Shown one piece after another: positions 22,752-32,056 of a stretch of DNA of 64,000 nt (its first letter is position 1; each line of letters opens with the position of its first letter). The notes beneath the pieces are model-generated. The model ran no database searches, was not told the DNA's origin, and saw only the letters and a program-made list of their open reading frames with translations. The stretch comes from Nocardiopsis flavescens. GTDB lineage: Bacteria; Actinomycetota; Actinomycetes; Streptosporangiales; Streptosporangiaceae. The stretch is from assembly GCF_900141985.1 (NCBI RefSeq), contig NZ_FQZK01000002.1:186001-250000 (forward strand), read 5' to 3'. Made by a program: the position numbers and the translations under genes.

Positions 22752-24887
22752 GTGGCTCCTCCCGCAAAGATCACCCCGACCCCGGACCGCGCCGGGGCGC
22801 CCCGCGCGTCCGCCGCGCCGGTCCTGGCGGCGGTCGCCGCCGTCCTGTGCCTGGCCGGACTGGGCCTCACCCTGGTCCTGGGCGGCGCCGCCTTCCCCGA
22901 GGTCATCCCCGGCCTGCCCGACGCGGGCGACGCCGTCCGCTGGGGGCTGCCCCTGTCCAAGGCGGTCATGGAGACCGCGGGCGTGCTCACCATCGGCGCG
23001 CTGCTGCTCGCCGTCGTTCTGCTGCCCTCCGACAAGGGCCGCCTGTCCCGCCAGGCCGTCGGCTACGTCCACGCCGCCACCTGGAGCGCGCTCGCCTGGG
23101 CGGCGGGCGCCGTGGGCACCCTCTACTTCCAGGCGTCGGAGTTCCTCGCCCGGCCGCTGGGCCGGGTCAGCGTCGACGAGGTCACCGCCTACGCCGGATC
23201 GGTCTCCGGCGGCATCGCGCTGATGTTCGTCATCCTGCTCACCACCGGCATCCTGCTGTTCGGCCGCACCGTCACCGGTGCGACCGGCGCCCTGTGGCTG
23301 CTCGTCCTGGCCTTGGCCGCCACCACCCCGCCCGCGCTCACCGGCCACTCCGCCTCCGCCGGCGCCCACGAGCTGGCGGTCACCGGCCTGGCCCTGCACG
23401 TCATCACCATCAGTGTCTGGACCGGTGGCCTGGCCCTGCTCACCTTCCACGCGATGCGCGCGAGGGGCGACGCCGTGGAGACCGCCGCCGCCCGGTTCAG
23501 CCGCCTCGCCCTGTGGGCCTACGTCGGCGTCGCGATCAGCGGCCTGGCCAGCGCCCTCGCCCGGATCGAGTCGCTCGACGCCCTGCTGCGCACCGAGTAC
23601 GGGCTGATCATCCTCGTCAAGGTCGTGCTGTTCGCCGTCCTGGGCGCCTTCGGGTACCTGCACCGCGAGTTCGCCCTCAAGGGGCTGGACGGCGCGGCCA
23701 AGGCACCCGGATGGCCCGCCCGGCGCCGCCTGCTCTTCCTGCGCATCGCCGCCGTCGAGGTGCTCGTCATGGCCCTCGTCATCGGCGTCTCCGTGGGCCT
23801 GGGCCGCACCGCGCCGCCCCCGCCGCTGGACAGCCGGGTGGACCCGGCCGCGCTCATCCTCGGCTTCCCCGTCCCGCCCCCCATGGACGCGGCCAACCTG
23901 CTCACGCTGTGGCGGCCCGACCTGTTCTTCATCATGCTCGTGGTCGTCGCCGGGGGCCTGTACGCCGCCGGGGTCGTCCGCCTGGTGCGCCGCGGCGACT
24001 CCTGGCCGGCCGGGCGCGCGGTCGCCTTCACGGCGGGCCTGCTCACCATCGTGGCCGTGCAGCTCAGCGGGTTCGCCACCTACGCCATGGTGCTGTTCTC
24101 GACCCACATGATCCAGCACATGGTGCTGTCGATGCTCACCCCGATCCTGCTGGTGCTGGGCGCGCCCGTCACCCTGGCGCTGCGGGCGCTGCACCCGGTG
24201 AAGCGGCGCGGCGACCGCGGGCCGCGCGAGTGGCTCAACCTGTTCCTGAACAGCCGGTACTCCAAGCTGGTGACGCACCCGGCGGTGGCGACGCCGCTGT
24301 TCATCCTCAGCCCCTACGCCCTGTACTTCACCCCGCTGTTCCCGACGCTCATGAACGACCACCTCGGCCACCTGTTCATGGGCGTGCACTTCCTGGTCAC
24401 CGGGTTCCTCTTCTACTGGGTGATCGTCGGGATCGACCCGGCGCCCCGCAAGATGCCCTACCTGCTGCGCATCCTGCTCCTGCTGCTGGCCATGGGCTTC
24501 CACGCGTTCTTCGGCATCTCGATCATGATGCAGTCGGCGCCCATCGCCATGGACTACTACGGCCAGTTCGACGTCCCCTGGCTCGACGGCCTGGCCGAGG
24601 ACCAGTACGCGGGCGGCGGCGTCGCCTGGGCGCTGGGCGAGATCCCGACGCTGCTGGTCATGCTGGCCCTGGTGGTGCAGTGGTCCCGCGACGACGAGAA
24701 GCAGGAGCGCCGCCGGGAGCGGCACGCCCGCCGCGACGGCTCCGACGACGCCGACCTGGACGCCTACAACGCCTACCTGGCCGAACTCGACCGCCGCAAC
24801 AAGGCGATCTCGGGCGCGGAGGCGCCGGCCGCCGAGGAGAAGACGGCACAGGAGAAGGCCGCCGGGGAGAAGGCCGGCGACGACTGA
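22752..24887 (+). CDS. CopD copper-resistance domain fused to CtaG (Caa3) cytochrome oxidase assembly domain
   Basis: 711 aa polytopic membrane protein; GTG start at 22752 with GGAAG at 6 nt. The N-terminal half (to about residue 330) has eight or so helices with the CopD features TPPALTGHSASAGAHELAVT, HVITISVWTGGLALLTFH and SRLALWAYVGVAISGLASAL. The C-terminal half is CtaG-like: FATYAMVLFSTHMIQHMVLSM, TPILLVLGAPVTLALRAL, HLGHLFMGVHFLVTGFLFYW and MGFHAFFGISIMMQSAPIA, rich in His and Met that could bind copper. The last 60 residues are charged and cytoplasmic. This actinobacterial fusion is thought to handle copper import or delivery to cytochrome c oxidase. Confidence 0.92.
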   Translation: MAPPAKITPTPDRAGAPRASAAPVLAAVAAVLCLAGLGLTLVLGGAAFPEVIPGLPDAGDAVRWGLPLSKAVMETAGVLTIGALLLAVVLLPSDKGRLSRQAVGYVHAATWSALAWAAGAVGTLYFQASEFLARPLGRVSVDEVTAYAGSVSGGIALMFVILLTTGILLFGRTVTGATGALWLLVLALAATTPPALTGHSASAGAHELAVTGLALHVITISVWTGGLALLTFHAMRARGDAVETAAARFSRLALWAYVGVAISGLASALARIESLDALLRTEYGLIILVKVVLFAVLGAFGYLHREFALKGLDGAAKAPGWPARRRLLFLRIAAVEVLVMALVIGVSVGLGRTAPPPPLDSRVDPAALILGFPVPPPMDAANLLTLWRPDLFFIMLVVVAGGLYAAGVVRLVRRGDSWPAGRAVAFTAGLLTIVAVQLSGFATYAMVLFSTHMIQHMVLSMLTPILLVLGAPVTLALRALHPVKRRGDRGPREWLNLFLNSRYSKLVTHPAVATPLFILSPYALYFTPLFPTLMNDHLGHLFMGVHFLVTGFLFYWVIVGIDPAPRKMPYLLRILLLLLAMGFHAFFGISIMMQSAPIAMDYYGQFDVPWLDGLAEDQYAGGGVAWALGEIPTLLVMLALVVQWSRDDEKQERRRERHARRDGSDDADLDAYNAYLAELDRRNKAISGAEAPAAEEKTAQEKAAGEKAGDD

Positions 24888-24901
24888 GCCGGGAAGACGG
24901 A

Positions 24902-24934
24902 GGGGGCCCGCGGACCACCGGTCCGCGGGCCCCC
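24902..24934. terminator. Bidirectional hairpin after copD-ctaG fusion gene
   Basis: A perfect 15-bp stem (24902-24916 with 24920-24934) and ACC loop between convergent genes. Confidence 0.8.
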
Positions 24935-24947
24935 GTGGTCTCCGGCG

Positions 24948-25352
24948 TCAGACGAACAGGGCGGCCAGGCCGGCCGTCAGCAGGCCCAGGGCCAGGCACA
25001 GCACCAGGCCCACCGCGAACACCGGCAGCGAGGGCCGCAGCACCGTCGCGTTGCCGCCCCGCCGCCCGGCCACCAGCGGGGACAGGCCGACGTTGACGGC
25101 GGCGGCGACCGCGGCCACACAGGAGGCCACCGCGAACCCCGTCCAGAAGCCCGCCCCGGACGAGAGCACGTTGATCGCGGCCAGCGTCGGCACCGCCACC
25201 AGCAGCGCCAGGGCGGCGGCCGCGAAGACCCTCTGGACCCCGGGCGAGATCCCGCCCGCGCGGCCCGAGGCCACCAGGAGCAGACCGACCAGGGCCGCCA
25301 TCATGATGGCGCCCACGATTCCGAACACAGCGATGTCCACCAGCGAATTCAC
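24948..25352 (-). CDS. Small four-helix membrane protein, unknown function
   Basis: 134 aa from the GTG at 25352. Four hydrophobic helices are plain: DIAVFGIVGAIMMAALVGLL, VFAAAALALLVAVPTLAAI, FWTGFAVASCVAAVAAAVNV and VFAVGLVLCLALGLLTAGLA. Almost no charged residues lie outside the RPS and GRRGGN loops. I do not recognise a family. It starts 41 bases after the sbcC stop on the same strand and could be read through from sbcDC. No good ribosome site is seen, so the start is not certain. Confidence 0.65.
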   Translation of the reverse strand: MNSLVDIAVFGIVGAIMMAALVGLLLVASGRAGGISPGVQRVFAAAALALLVAVPTLAAINVLSSGAGFWTGFAVASCVAAVAAAVNVGLSPLVAGRRGGNATVLRPSLPVFAVGLVLCLALGLLTAGLAALFV

Positions 25353-25393
25353 CCGGTCATTGTCCCACCGGTCCGCCGGCCCCCGCTCCCGGG

Positions 25394-28363
25394 TCAGCCG
25401 ATGTGGCGGATGTGCGATCCGGCCGCGGTCTTGACCACCTTCAGCTGCCCGGTGATGCGGTGGCGCAGGTCGGCGACGTGGCTGACCACGCCCACCGCCC
25501 GGCCGCCGTCGCGCAGCCGGTCCAGCACGTCCAGCACCTCCTCCAGGGTGTCCTCGTCCAGGGTGCCGAACCCCTCGTCGACGAACAGGGTGTCGATGTC
25601 GGCGCCGCCCGCCTCCGCGCCCGCCACGTCGCCCAGCCCCAGGGCCAGCGCCAGGGAGCTGAAGAACGTCTCGCCGCCCGACAGCGTCGCCGGGTCGCGC
25701 TCGGCGCCGGTCCAGGCGTCCACCACCCGGATGCCCAGGCCGCCCGCCTTCTGGGCCCGGCCGTCGCTCACCGTCTTGTCCACGGTGTAGCGCAGCTCGT
25801 AGCGCCCGTCGGACATGGTGAACAGCCGGTCGTTGGCCGCCGCCACCACCTGCTCCAGGCGGGCCGCCAGCACGTACGCCGACAGCCGCACGCCGTCGGT
25901 GTTGTCCTTGGCCGTCCCCGCGGTCAGCGCCCGCATGCCCTCGGCGATCCGGTACCGGCGCAGCACCGGGCCGCAGGCGTCGGTCCGCTCGCGCAGCTCC
26001 CCCCGCAGCGCGGCGAGCCGGCCCGCCCGCTCCCGCCACAGCCCGCGCAGGGCCACCGCCCGCTCGGCCGCCAGGGAGGCCTCGTCGGCGGCGGACTTGA
26101 GCGCGGACAGGTCCGGGGGCGCCAGGTCGGCGGCGGCGACCAGCTCGGGGTCCTCCAGGGCCGCCCGCACGGCCGCCAGCGCGTCGTCGTGGACCCGCGC
26201 CTGGGCCTTCAGCTCGCGGCGCCCGCGTTCGTCCAGGGAGGCCGCCCGCGCCTGCGCCCCGTCGGTGAACCCGGCCGCGGCCAGGGCCTCGGCGAGGGAG
26301 GCCGCCGCGGCGTCCCGCTCCCGCTCGGCCCGTCCGTGCTCCTCCACGGCCTCCGCGGCCGCAGCCAGCAGCCCGGCGTCGGTGCGCAGGCTCCGCACCC
26401 GGGCGTCGAGGTCGGCCTCTCCGCCGGAGGCCCCCTCCAGGGAGGCGGCCAGCCGGTCGCGCTCCTCGGCCGCGCCGGCGCGGTGGGCGGCGGTCTCCGA
26501 CCGCTGCCGGACCTGGTCCGCCTCGTGGGCCCGGGTCCGCTCCAGGCGGTCGGCGAGGCCCTCCAGCTCCGCTTCCAGGCGGTGCGCCTCCTCGACGGCG
26601 GTGCGGGCGCCGTCGCGGCTCCGGGTCAGCTCGGCGACCTCCTCGTCGGCCGCGGCGGAGTCGCGCCCCTCGGCCCGTTCCAGCGCGCCGGCCGCCCGCT
26701 CGCGCAGCGCGGCCACCCGCTCCTGAGCCGAGGACCGCCGCTGCGCGGCCACGTCGGCCGCGGTCTGGGCCGCGCGCTCGGCCTCCGCGGTGACCAGGCC
26801 CTCGGTCGCCTCCCGCGCCGGGGACGGGTGCTCCGGGGAGCCGCACACGGCGCACGGCTCGCCCTCCGCCAGCCCCAGGGCCAGCTCGGCGGCCATGTGG
26901 GTGATGCGCCGCTCCCGCAGCGCCAGCATGTCCTCCCGGGCGCTCTGGGCGGCGTCCACCGCGTCGCGGTGCGCCGCCTCGGCCCGTTCCAGCTCGCCGG
27001 CCAGGCGCCCGTGCTCGGCGACGGCGTCGCGGCGCTGGACGGCGGCCGCCAGGGCGGCCTCGACCGCCTCGGCCCGACCGGCCCTCTCCTGTGCCGCGCC
27101 CAGGCGTCCGCGCAGGTCACCGATGCGCACGGGCAGGTCGGCGAGGTGCCCGCGCACCCGTTCCAGGGTGTCGTCGATCCTGGCGAGGTGCCGGTCGAAG
27201 CGGGTGATCGCCTCGCGTCTGCCGGCCAGCCGCCGCGCGTCGTCGCGCAGGCGCTCGGCCCGGGCCAGCTCGTCCAGCCGCTCCCGCTCGGCGGCGCGGA
27301 GCCGCTCCGCCGTCGCGTCGGGGGCGAACGCGGCGGGCAGCAGGGCGAGCGCCTGGTCCCGCTCCAGCACGGCCTTGGCCAGGGCGGTGCGGCGGGCGTC
27401 GCGCTCGGCGAGCACCGGGAGCACCGAGGCCGCCCGCTCGGCGGCGGCCAGACCGGAGTCGACCCTGGCCCGCCACTCCGACTGCTCCATCAGCTCCCCG
27501 TGCCGGGCCCGCGCCCGGGCCAGCCGGGTGCGCCTGCGGTCCAGGGCCTGCGCCTCGGACAGCGCCAGGGCGGCGGCCTCGCGGTCGGCCACCACGGAGT
27601 CGACCACCGGCGCGACCTCGCCGGCCACCGCCGCGGTCATCGCGGTCAGCTCGCTCGCCCAGGCCCACAGCTCGTCGGTGTCCTCCGGCGCGGCGGACCG
27701 CCCGGTCTCGGCGATCCGCCCCGCCGTCTCCCGGATCCGCCGGTCGGCCGACTCCACCTCGCGGCGCAGCCCGCCGGCGTGCTCGGCGAACCAGTCCTCC
27801 AGCTCCCGGAACACGCCCGTGTTGAAGATCCGCTCCAGCGAGGCGCGCCGGTCCTTGGCGGAGGCGCGCAGGAAGCGGGAGAACTCGCCCTGGGGGAGCA
27901 GTACGATCTGGCAGAACTGGTCCAGGGTGAGCCCCACCAGGTCGCCGATGAACTGCCCGGCCTCGTCCGGGCGGGTGGTGACCCCCTCCCAGCGGTCGCC
28001 GGAGAGCTCCTGGACGGTGACCTTCTGGTTCTCGACCAGGGTGCCCGAGCCCCGCTTCTTGGGCCGCTCCCAGCGGGGGCGGCGCTCGACGCGGATGCGC
28101 CGTCCCCGCACGGTGCACTCCAGGTGCACCTCGGGGCGGCGGTCCAGCGGCGCGTGGTGGCTCTTGTAGGAGTCGTCCTTGCCCCGGGCCCCGGGCAGGG
28201 ACCCGTACAGGGCGAAGCAGACGGCGTCCAGCACCGAGGTCTTGCCCGCCCCGGTGGGCCCGTGGATCAGGAACAGCCCGCCCGAGCCGAGCCGGTCGAA
28301 GTCGACGGTCTCGGTACCGGCGAACGGGCCGAAGGCCCGGACGGTCAGGGTGTGCAGGCGCAT
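25394..28363 (-). CDS. sbcC: Exonuclease subunit SbcC (SMC-like ATPase)
   Basis: 989 aa Rad50-like ATPase that with SbcD trims DNA hairpins and double-strand ends. The N-terminal Walker A is IHGPTGAGKTSVLD (Gly35-Ser43), with the Q-loop segment QIVLLPQGEFSRFLRA. Long Ala/Glu/Arg-rich coiled coils flank a zinc-hook CAVC at Cys504 and Cys507. At the C-terminus are the signature LSGGETFFSSLALALGL and Walker B/D-loop LFVDEGFGTLDEDTL. The ATG shares its A with the sbcD TGA, so the two are translationally coupled. The coding sequence is complete. Confidence 0.95.
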   Translation of the reverse strand: MRLHTLTVRAFGPFAGTETVDFDRLGSGGLFLIHGPTGAGKTSVLDAVCFALYGSLPGARGKDDSYKSHHAPLDRRPEVHLECTVRGRRIRVERRPRWERPKKRGSGTLVENQKVTVQELSGDRWEGVTTRPDEAGQFIGDLVGLTLDQFCQIVLLPQGEFSRFLRASAKDRRASLERIFNTGVFRELEDWFAEHAGGLRREVESADRRIRETAGRIAETGRSAAPEDTDELWAWASELTAMTAAVAGEVAPVVDSVVADREAAALALSEAQALDRRRTRLARARARHGELMEQSEWRARVDSGLAAAERAASVLPVLAERDARRTALAKAVLERDQALALLPAAFAPDATAERLRAAERERLDELARAERLRDDARRLAGRREAITRFDRHLARIDDTLERVRGHLADLPVRIGDLRGRLGAAQERAGRAEAVEAALAAAVQRRDAVAEHGRLAGELERAEAAHRDAVDAAQSAREDMLALRERRITHMAAELALGLAEGEPCAVCGSPEHPSPAREATEGLVTAEAERAAQTAADVAAQRRSSAQERVAALRERAAGALERAEGRDSAAADEEVAELTRSRDGARTAVEEAHRLEAELEGLADRLERTRAHEADQVRQRSETAAHRAGAAEERDRLAASLEGASGGEADLDARVRSLRTDAGLLAAAAEAVEEHGRAERERDAAAASLAEALAAAGFTDGAQARAASLDERGRRELKAQARVHDDALAAVRAALEDPELVAAADLAPPDLSALKSAADEASLAAERAVALRGLWRERAGRLAALRGELRERTDACGPVLRRYRIAEGMRALTAGTAKDNTDGVRLSAYVLAARLEQVVAAANDRLFTMSDGRYELRYTVDKTVSDGRAQKAGGLGIRVVDAWTGAERDPATLSGGETFFSSLALALGLGDVAGAEAGGADIDTLFVDEGFGTLDEDTLEEVLDVLDRLRDGGRAVGVVSHVADLRHRITGQLKVVKTAAGSHIRHIG

Positions 28364-29508
28364 CAGCGCAGTCCTTCCCGGAGACGGACCTCTTCGACGG
28401 CGGCCTCGACCAGGGCCCTCTCCTCGGCGGTGGCGGGGACGCCGCGCGCCCACTCCACGAAGTCGCCGACCACGGCGCGCTCGGCCCGGCCTGCCACCGG
28501 CGCGGCCACCGGCCGGGTGGCGGGGGTGCCGCCCTCGGGGGCGAACTCCAGCACCAGCGTGTGCGGGAAGCGCTCGCGCAGCCGGTCCATGGGCTGGGCC
28601 GGGCGGCGTGCGTCGGTGAGCGTGACCTGGAGCCAATGGCCGGTGTACCGCTCCCACCGGGCGTCGCCGAGCAGGTCGTCCAGGCGTCCGCGGATCCGCG
28701 CCAGCGGGCGGGGCACGGGGGCGTCGACGAACTCGGCCCCGCCCAGCCCGCGGGCGTCCAGCTCCACCAGCCAGCACCCCTTGCGGTGGTGCTCCTCGGA
28801 GAAGGAGTAGGCCAGCGGGGTGCCCGAGTAGCGGACCGCGGGGGTGAGGGTCTGGCGCCCGTGCAGGTGGCCCAGGGCGGTGTAGTCGACCCCGGCGTAG
28901 ACGGACGCGGGCACGTGCGAGGCGCCGCCCACGGAGATGTCGCGTTCGCTGTCGGAGGGCTCGCCGCCCGCGACGAAGGCGTGGGAGAGCACCACCGAGC
29001 GGGTGCCGGGCCGCCGGGCCAGGTCCGCGCGGACCAGGTCCATGGCGTGCGCCAGGGCCGCGGGGTGGCCGCGCTCGGCCAGGCCCCAGTGGTGGCGGGC
29101 GATCTCCGGCTCCAGGTAGGGGATGCCGTAGAACGCGACGGGGCCGTGGTCGTCGTCGATGAGCACCGGCTCCCCGATGCCGTCCAGGGCACTGCGCAGG
29201 TGGACGCCGGCGGCGTCGATGAGGTCGGAGGCGAACGAGAGGCGGGCCATGGAGTCGTGGTTGCCCGCGATGAGCACGGCCCGCGCCCCGGTGTCCCGGA
29301 TGCGCCCCAGCGCCCGGTCGAACAGGCGCACGGCGTCCACCGGGGGCAGGGCGCGGTCGTACAGGTCGCCCGCCACGAGCACGACGTCGACCTCCCGTTC
29401 GCGGACGGTGTCGACGAGGTGGTCGAGGAAGGAGGCCTGGGCGTCGAGGAGGTTCTCCCGGTGGAAGGAGCGGCCCAGGTGCCAGTCGGAGGTGTGCAGC
29501 AACCGCAT
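28363..29508 (-). CDS. sbcD: Exonuclease subunit SbcD (Mre11-like nuclease)
   Basis: 381 aa calcineurin-like metallophosphoesterase, the nuclease partner of SbcC. The phosphoesterase motifs are in order: HTSDWHLG (Asp8, His10), VAGDLYDRALP, LIAGNHDSMARL, VVLSHAFVAGG and ALGHLHGRQ. The C-terminal capping domain follows. The ATG at 29508 has no Shine-Dalgarno sequence; TAGTGT, a TANNNT -10, lies 8 nt before it, so the mRNA is probably leaderless. It is first of the sbcDC operon. Confidence 0.95.
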   Translation of the reverse strand: MRLLHTSDWHLGRSFHRENLLDAQASFLDHLVDTVREREVDVVLVAGDLYDRALPPVDAVRLFDRALGRIRDTGARAVLIAGNHDSMARLSFASDLIDAAGVHLRSALDGIGEPVLIDDDHGPVAFYGIPYLEPEIARHHWGLAERGHPAALAHAMDLVRADLARRPGTRSVVLSHAFVAGGEPSDSERDISVGGASHVPASVYAGVDYTALGHLHGRQTLTPAVRYSGTPLAYSFSEEHHRKGCWLVELDARGLGGAEFVDAPVPRPLARIRGRLDDLLGDARWERYTGHWLQVTLTDARRPAQPMDRLRERFPHTLVLEFAPEGGTPATRPVAAPVAGRAERAVVGDFVEWARGVPATAEERALVEAAVEEVRLREGLR

Positions 29509-29640
29509 GGAACCGGACACTATCGAAGGGGCGGGGGTTCCGGGTGGGAATCCGCCGCCCTGTGGACAATGCCGCACCGCGCGGCGCGGGTGCCGCCGGC
29601 CGGTTCCGTGCACCGGCCGCGGTGCGGGGCGGCCCCGCCC

Positions 29641-29662
29641 CGGGTCCGCGCCCGCGGACCCG
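29641..29662 (-). terminator. Hairpin downstream of O-methyltransferase gene
   Basis: A 9-bp perfect stem (cgggtccgc/gcggacccg) with a 4-nt loop, 41 bases beyond the stop of the minus-strand O-methyltransferase gene. Confidence 0.5.
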
Positions 29663-29702
29663 CGGCCGGGCGCGGGGTGCCCCGGCCGGCCCGCGCGGGC
29701 CG

Positions 29703-30362
29703 CTACTTCTTGCGGGCCAGGGTCAGGCCGTCGCCGATGGGCAGCAGGACCTGGGTGACCCGGTCGTCGGCCACCAGGTGCGCGTTGAAGTCGCGGATGC
29801 CCTGGACGTGGTCCGACGTCTCCGACGCGTCGACCACCCGGCCGTGCGAGAGCGTGTTGTCGGCCAGCAGGATCCCCCCGGGGCGCATGCGCGGGACGAG
29901 CTCCTCCCAGTAGCCGATGTAGCCCTCCTTGTCGGCGTCGATGAAGGCCAGGTCGAACCGGGGCTCCGCGGGCAGGGCGCGCAGGGACTCCAGCGCCGGG
30001 CCCAGCCGGAGCTCCACCTTGTCGGAGACCCCCGCCCGCTCCCAGTACCTGCGGGCGACCGACGTCCACTCGTCGCTGACGTCCAGGGCCAACAGGGTGC
30101 CGTCCTCGGGCAGGCCGCGGGCCAGGCAGATCGACGAGTAGCCGGTGAAGGTGCCGATCTCCACGGCGCTGCGGGCGCCGGAGATCCGGGTGAGCAGGGT
30201 GGTGAACGTGCCCTGCTCCGGGCCGATCTGCATCCCCTTGCTCGCGGGGAACAGGCGCGCGGTCTCCTCGACCAGGTCGGCCAGCACGTCGTCGAGCGGG
30301 GCGCCCTGCGCGACGAGGTATTCGTACAGTTCCGGCGTGAGGCTCTCTGTGGTTCGTGTCAC
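29703..30362 (-). CDS. CCoAOMT-like SAM-dependent O-methyltransferase
   Basis: 219 aa from the GTG at 30362 (AGGGTGG at 5 nt), the usual length of caffeoyl-CoA/catechol O-methyltransferase-like proteins. Motif I is AVEIGTFTGYSSICLARGLP, followed by LLALDVSDEWTSVARRYWE, the metal-ligand Asp in FDLAFIDADKEGYIGYW, and the second ligand pair in GGILLADNTLSHGRVVD. These enzymes methylate small hydroxylated aromatics with a divalent metal. No biosynthetic cluster is around it, so the substrate is open; mycobacterial and Streptomyces relatives of this length are uncharacterised for the most part. Confidence 0.9.
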   Translation of the reverse strand: MTRTTESLTPELYEYLVAQGAPLDDVLADLVEETARLFPASKGMQIGPEQGTFTTLLTRISGARSAVEIGTFTGYSSICLARGLPEDGTLLALDVSDEWTSVARRYWERAGVSDKVELRLGPALESLRALPAEPRFDLAFIDADKEGYIGYWEELVPRMRPGGILLADNTLSHGRVVDASETSDHVQGIRDFNAHLVADDRVTQVLLPIGDGLTLARKK

Positions 30363-30415
30363 GGCGCCCACCCTAGCCCCGCGGTCCCCGGTCCGGGAGG
30401 CCGCGGGGCACCGTG

Positions 30416-30925
30416 TCACTCGGGGCGGACGCGGACGAGCTCGCAGGCCTCCATGTCGTAGAGGTAGCCGCGCACGTCGTCCCCGTGGGGCAGCAGCGGC
30501 TCCGCCCGCAGGCGGCGGAAGCACTGGCGCAGTTCCTCCACCTCCCGGTCCCGGGCCATGAACTCCCCGGCCCACTGCGGCCGCATGCCGGTGTCCCGCC
30601 GTACCTCCTCGCGGAACACGTCCTCGGTCCGGTTGGTCATCCCGCAGCCGGTGTGGTGGACGACCACGATGGTGCGGGTGCCCATGAGGCGCTGGCTGAT
30701 CACCAGTCCGCGCAGCGTGTCCTGGGTGATGACGCCGCCGGCGTTGCGCAGGACGTGCGCGTCCCCGATCCGCAGGCCCAGCAGTGCGAAGACGTCGATC
30801 CGGGCGTCCATACAGGTCACCACGGCGGTCGCCAGGGCCGGGTCGAACCGGGGGTCGGCGGCGACCGGGGCCGCGTTCGGGGCGCCCGCGGCGGCTTCGT
30901 CGAGCAGGCGGTCGATCGAGGGCAT
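30416..30925 (-). CDS. Beta-class carbonic anhydrase
   Basis: 169 aa cytoplasmic zinc enzyme interconverting CO2 and bicarbonate. The zinc ligands are Cys38 in VVTCMDAR, and His91 and Cys94 in VVHHTGCGM; Asp40 and Arg42 form the conserved dyad. RNAGGVITQDTLRGLVIS is also typical. The ATG at 30925 has AAGGTGG 7 nt upstream. Its short size suits the type II-like bacterial subgroup. Confidence 0.93.
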   Translation of the reverse strand: MPSIDRLLDEAAAGAPNAAPVAADPRFDPALATAVVTCMDARIDVFALLGLRIGDAHVLRNAGGVITQDTLRGLVISQRLMGTRTIVVVHHTGCGMTNRTEDVFREEVRRDTGMRPQWAGEFMARDREVEELRQCFRRLRAEPLLPHGDDVRGYLYDMEACELVRVRPE

Positions 30926-31107
30926 GGAGGGGCCACCTTGTTCCGTATTGTGCGTGAAAGCGCGAACACGGAGTGTGTTCGCCCGTCGGGCACGACCTTA
31001 GCCGCCGCGGGAGTGCCGCGGAGGCGGAACGGAGAGGTGAGGGGGAGGAAAGGAAAGGGCCCCGCCGACGGGGGTCGGACGGGGCGGGCGGGGTGGGGGA
31101 GGGGAGG

Positions 31108-31824
31108 TCAGCGCCCGTCGGGGAGCAGGGCCGGCCAGTCGAAGAGGTAGATGGAGCCGACGATGATGCCGACGGTGAGCAGGGGGGTGACCACCTTCTG
31201 CTCGACCGGGCCGTCGGTCTTGAAGCCCTTGTTCTGGCCGATGCGCTTCTTCCAGAAGGGCCAGAAGATCGGGACGCCCATCTTGGTGACCATGTCGCCG
31301 AAGAAGTGCAGGACCACGCCGAAGGCGACCGCCAGGCCCAGCCACGTGTAGTTGGTCCCCGCCGAGTACAGGGCCAGGGTGATGGCCGCGGTGGCCAGCG
31401 CGTTGATGATCCCCGACGCGGTCCGGTTCTTGTCCAGCCCGAAACCCAGGCCCTGGAGCGCGATGCCGATCAGCAGGAACACGAAGATCTGCACCGCCAG
31501 CTCCGACCACAGGGCCAGCAGTTGCACGAGCACGCCCATGAGGACGGCGAAGAAGAAGGAGTGGGTGCCCATCCGGTGGCCGCCGAAGAGGAACGACAGC
31601 ATGTCGCTCAGCATCTCGGTGACCTTGCCGTAGGTCTTGGTGACCGTCGCGCTCTTGTGGTCCACGTCGGGGAGCAGGGCCGCCCCCGCGCACACCAGAG
31701 AGCCCGCGATGATCTCGCTCGGGCCGAGGTTGAAGTCCAGGCCCAGGAATTGCGTCCCCTGGACGAGCGGAACGACCGCCATCCAGCCGACCACGCCGCT
31801 CAGTGCGTGAGAGTGCCCCATCAT
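31108..31824 (-). CDS. YdjM-like membrane-bound putative metal-dependent hydrolase
   Basis: 238 aa. The conserved N-terminal GHSHALSGVVGWMAVVPLVQ, LVCAGAALLPDVDHKSATVTK and GGHRMGTHSFFFAV carry the His/Asp set of the YdjM (DUF457) family, here embedded in five or six membrane helices. The last conserved stretch is GVVLHFFGDMVTKMGVPIFWPF. In Escherichia coli YdjM is SOS-regulated; the enzymatic activity is unproved. The ATGATG at 31824/31821 has no ribosome site, but TACGGT lies 7 nt upstream, suggesting a leaderless transcript from ATG 31824. Confidence 0.88.
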   Translation of the reverse strand: MMGHSHALSGVVGWMAVVPLVQGTQFLGLDFNLGPSEIIAGSLVCAGAALLPDVDHKSATVTKTYGKVTEMLSDMLSFLFGGHRMGTHSFFFAVLMGVLVQLLALWSELAVQIFVFLLIGIALQGLGFGLDKNRTASGIINALATAAITLALYSAGTNYTWLGLAVAFGVVLHFFGDMVTKMGVPIFWPFWKKRIGQNKGFKTDGPVEQKVVTPLLTVGIIVGSIYLFDWPALLPDGR

Positions 31825-31970
31825 GGCGGGAACCGTAGCGGAGTATGCCGAACAGTGCCAAGGCGGAGCCATTACGGTCGCCTCATTTGCCACTTAACAC
31901 CCGGGAAACCCCGCTGTGTCGTCGCTCGGCCGCGAATGTATTGCGATGTCACGGCGCACCTTGGAGATCA

Positions 31971-32006
31971 TTGACGCTCGTCTCGGTCCGTTGGTAGACA
32001 ACCAAC
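31971..32006 (+). promoter_or_regulatory. Promoter with overlapping palindrome upstream of peptide importer operon
   Basis: TTGACG at 31971-31976 and TAGACA at 31995-32000 form a candidate promoter with an 18-nt spacer. The palindrome gttggt-agaca-accaac (31990-32006) overlaps the -10, so a bound protein would repress. The first ATG of the operon is at 32057. Confidence 0.55.
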
Positions 32007-32056
32007 AACCCCCGGGTGGCCCAGGCCACCACCCCACGATCCTGACAGGGGCCGAG

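Noticed and set aside
22641-24725. 694-aa minus-strand ORF opposite the CopD-CtaG gene
   Set aside because: Almost wholly Gln/His/Gly/Asp-rich shadow translation of hydrophobic codons.
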